Positions 63,358-64,000 of a stretch of 64,000 bases of DNA are shown here, piece by piece; position 1 is the stretch's first letter, and the number at the start of each line of letters is the position of its first letter. The notes below the pieces were generated by a model that worked only from the letters and a program-made list of their open reading frames with translations, searched no databases and was not told the origin of the DNA. The DNA is taken from positions 243,438-307,437 of the forward strand of contig CAUJNA010003323.1 in assembly GCA_963377175.1 (NCBI GenBank), written 5' to 3'. The translations under genes were made by a program, and so were the position numbers. This DNA comes from Effrenium voratum. Its lineage: Eukaryota > Sar > Dinophyceae > Suessiales > Symbiodiniaceae.

Positions 63358-64000
63358 GCCGACGCGGGCGGAGGGGCACCGGATGTCTGTAGGGTGCCGA
63401 GGATGTTTTTCTGGCTGTGGACATTTAGGGAGGCAGCCACCCCAAAAATTGGCAGTGAAATTGAGTTTGTGTTTGTTTGCTTATGATTGTGGCAGCGGGG
63501 AGGTAGCCCCCTTCAAAAATTGGCTGCGAAATTGAATGTGTTTGTTTGCTTTATGGTTAGAGGGCAAATGGGAAATCACCGGAACACCACCAAAGCAAAG
63601 ATATCCAAAGAAGCCGCTTCTCAACAGTGTATGGAGTTGGATCTTTGGACTTTAACTTTTTGGGAAGTGATTGTTCCTTTCCACAAGTCAAACACTTTTG
63701 GCAGACAGCAAGCAAGGTTTGCGGGTTGTGGTTAGAGTACGAACCTTACGCTTTTAGCATGGCAATGAAAGTAATTTTAATAGGGAGGTACCCCCTTTAA
63801 CATGGCCATGAAACTGTATACGGAACCTCCATGGTTTTGAACGTTAATTCCCACCACATTTCGATATCCGCCAAAGTTTCCTAACCAAGAATCATGCCCA
63901 AATTTGTTTTAAAGGGTGACCAAGAGGAAAAGTGGAGATTGAACCAGAAGGAACTCCCGGAAAACCCTCGCTTCGCGCCTGAAGTCAGCCAGACAGGGCC
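63358..64000. other. DUS1 intron 7, incomplete at window end
   Basis: Contains a direct duplication (GAATGTGTTTGTTTGCTT and GAGTTTGTGTTTGTTTGCTT, with AAAAATTGGC before each) and family J words (GACTTTAACTTTTTGGGAAG, 63648). No further DUS1 exon is found before 64000. Confidence 0.5.

Noticed and set aside
1..64000. tRNA, rRNA, snRNA or CRISPR features
   Set aside because: Scanned by eye for tRNA cloverleaf motifs, conserved rRNA words and regular direct repeat-spacer arrays; none convincing.

Overview
This window looks like nuclear DNA of a dinoflagellate, probably one of the large-genome lineages. No long ORF in it behaves like a conventional gene. Recognisable protein sequence occurs only as exons of about 30-130 nt, separated by introns of 0.8-3.4 kb. 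Those introns are packed with short repeats, many with terminal inverted repeats. Most introns that homology lets me place use a GC donor and show AG|G at both edges, as reported for dinoflagellates. Exon coordinates were read by eye from homology and phase; no transcript was available.

Layout. (1) About 2.4-19.8 kb, plus strand: a gene for a protein with at least two tandem globin-like domains. The best chain is eight exons (8240-19829) that join in one open frame of 595 nt across 11.6 kb. (2) 19.8-28.2 kb: further coding-like islands on the same strand. They may be more exons of the globin gene or of a neighbour; function unknown. (3) 28295-34999: a 6.7-kb element bounded by inverted CTGGCC/GGCCAG ends, inverted tandem-repeat arms and a TAAA duplication. 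It contains degenerate coding-like sequence and two minisatellites. (4) 35.3-50.8 kb, plus strand: small candidate exons of one or more unrecognised genes, ending in a convincing terminal exon near 50.7 kb. (5) 51371 to beyond the right edge, plus strand: the 5' part of a DUS1-type tRNA-dihydrouridine synthase, in at least seven exons, from a probable trans-splice acceptor and ATG to the LNxGCPQ catalytic motif. The gene continues past 64000.

All convincing exons are on the plus strand. The unknown gene and DUS1 are about 0.6 kb apart, which fits unidirectional dinoflagellate gene arrays with spliced-leader trans-splicing. Non-exonic DNA holds at least ten families of 70-160 bp repeats (called A-K here), many tandem duplications, TA/GT/CT microsatellites, a 1-kb ACATGCAT-type microsatellite (59.4-60.4 kb) and AT-rich patches. 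Exons occupy only a few percent of the window.
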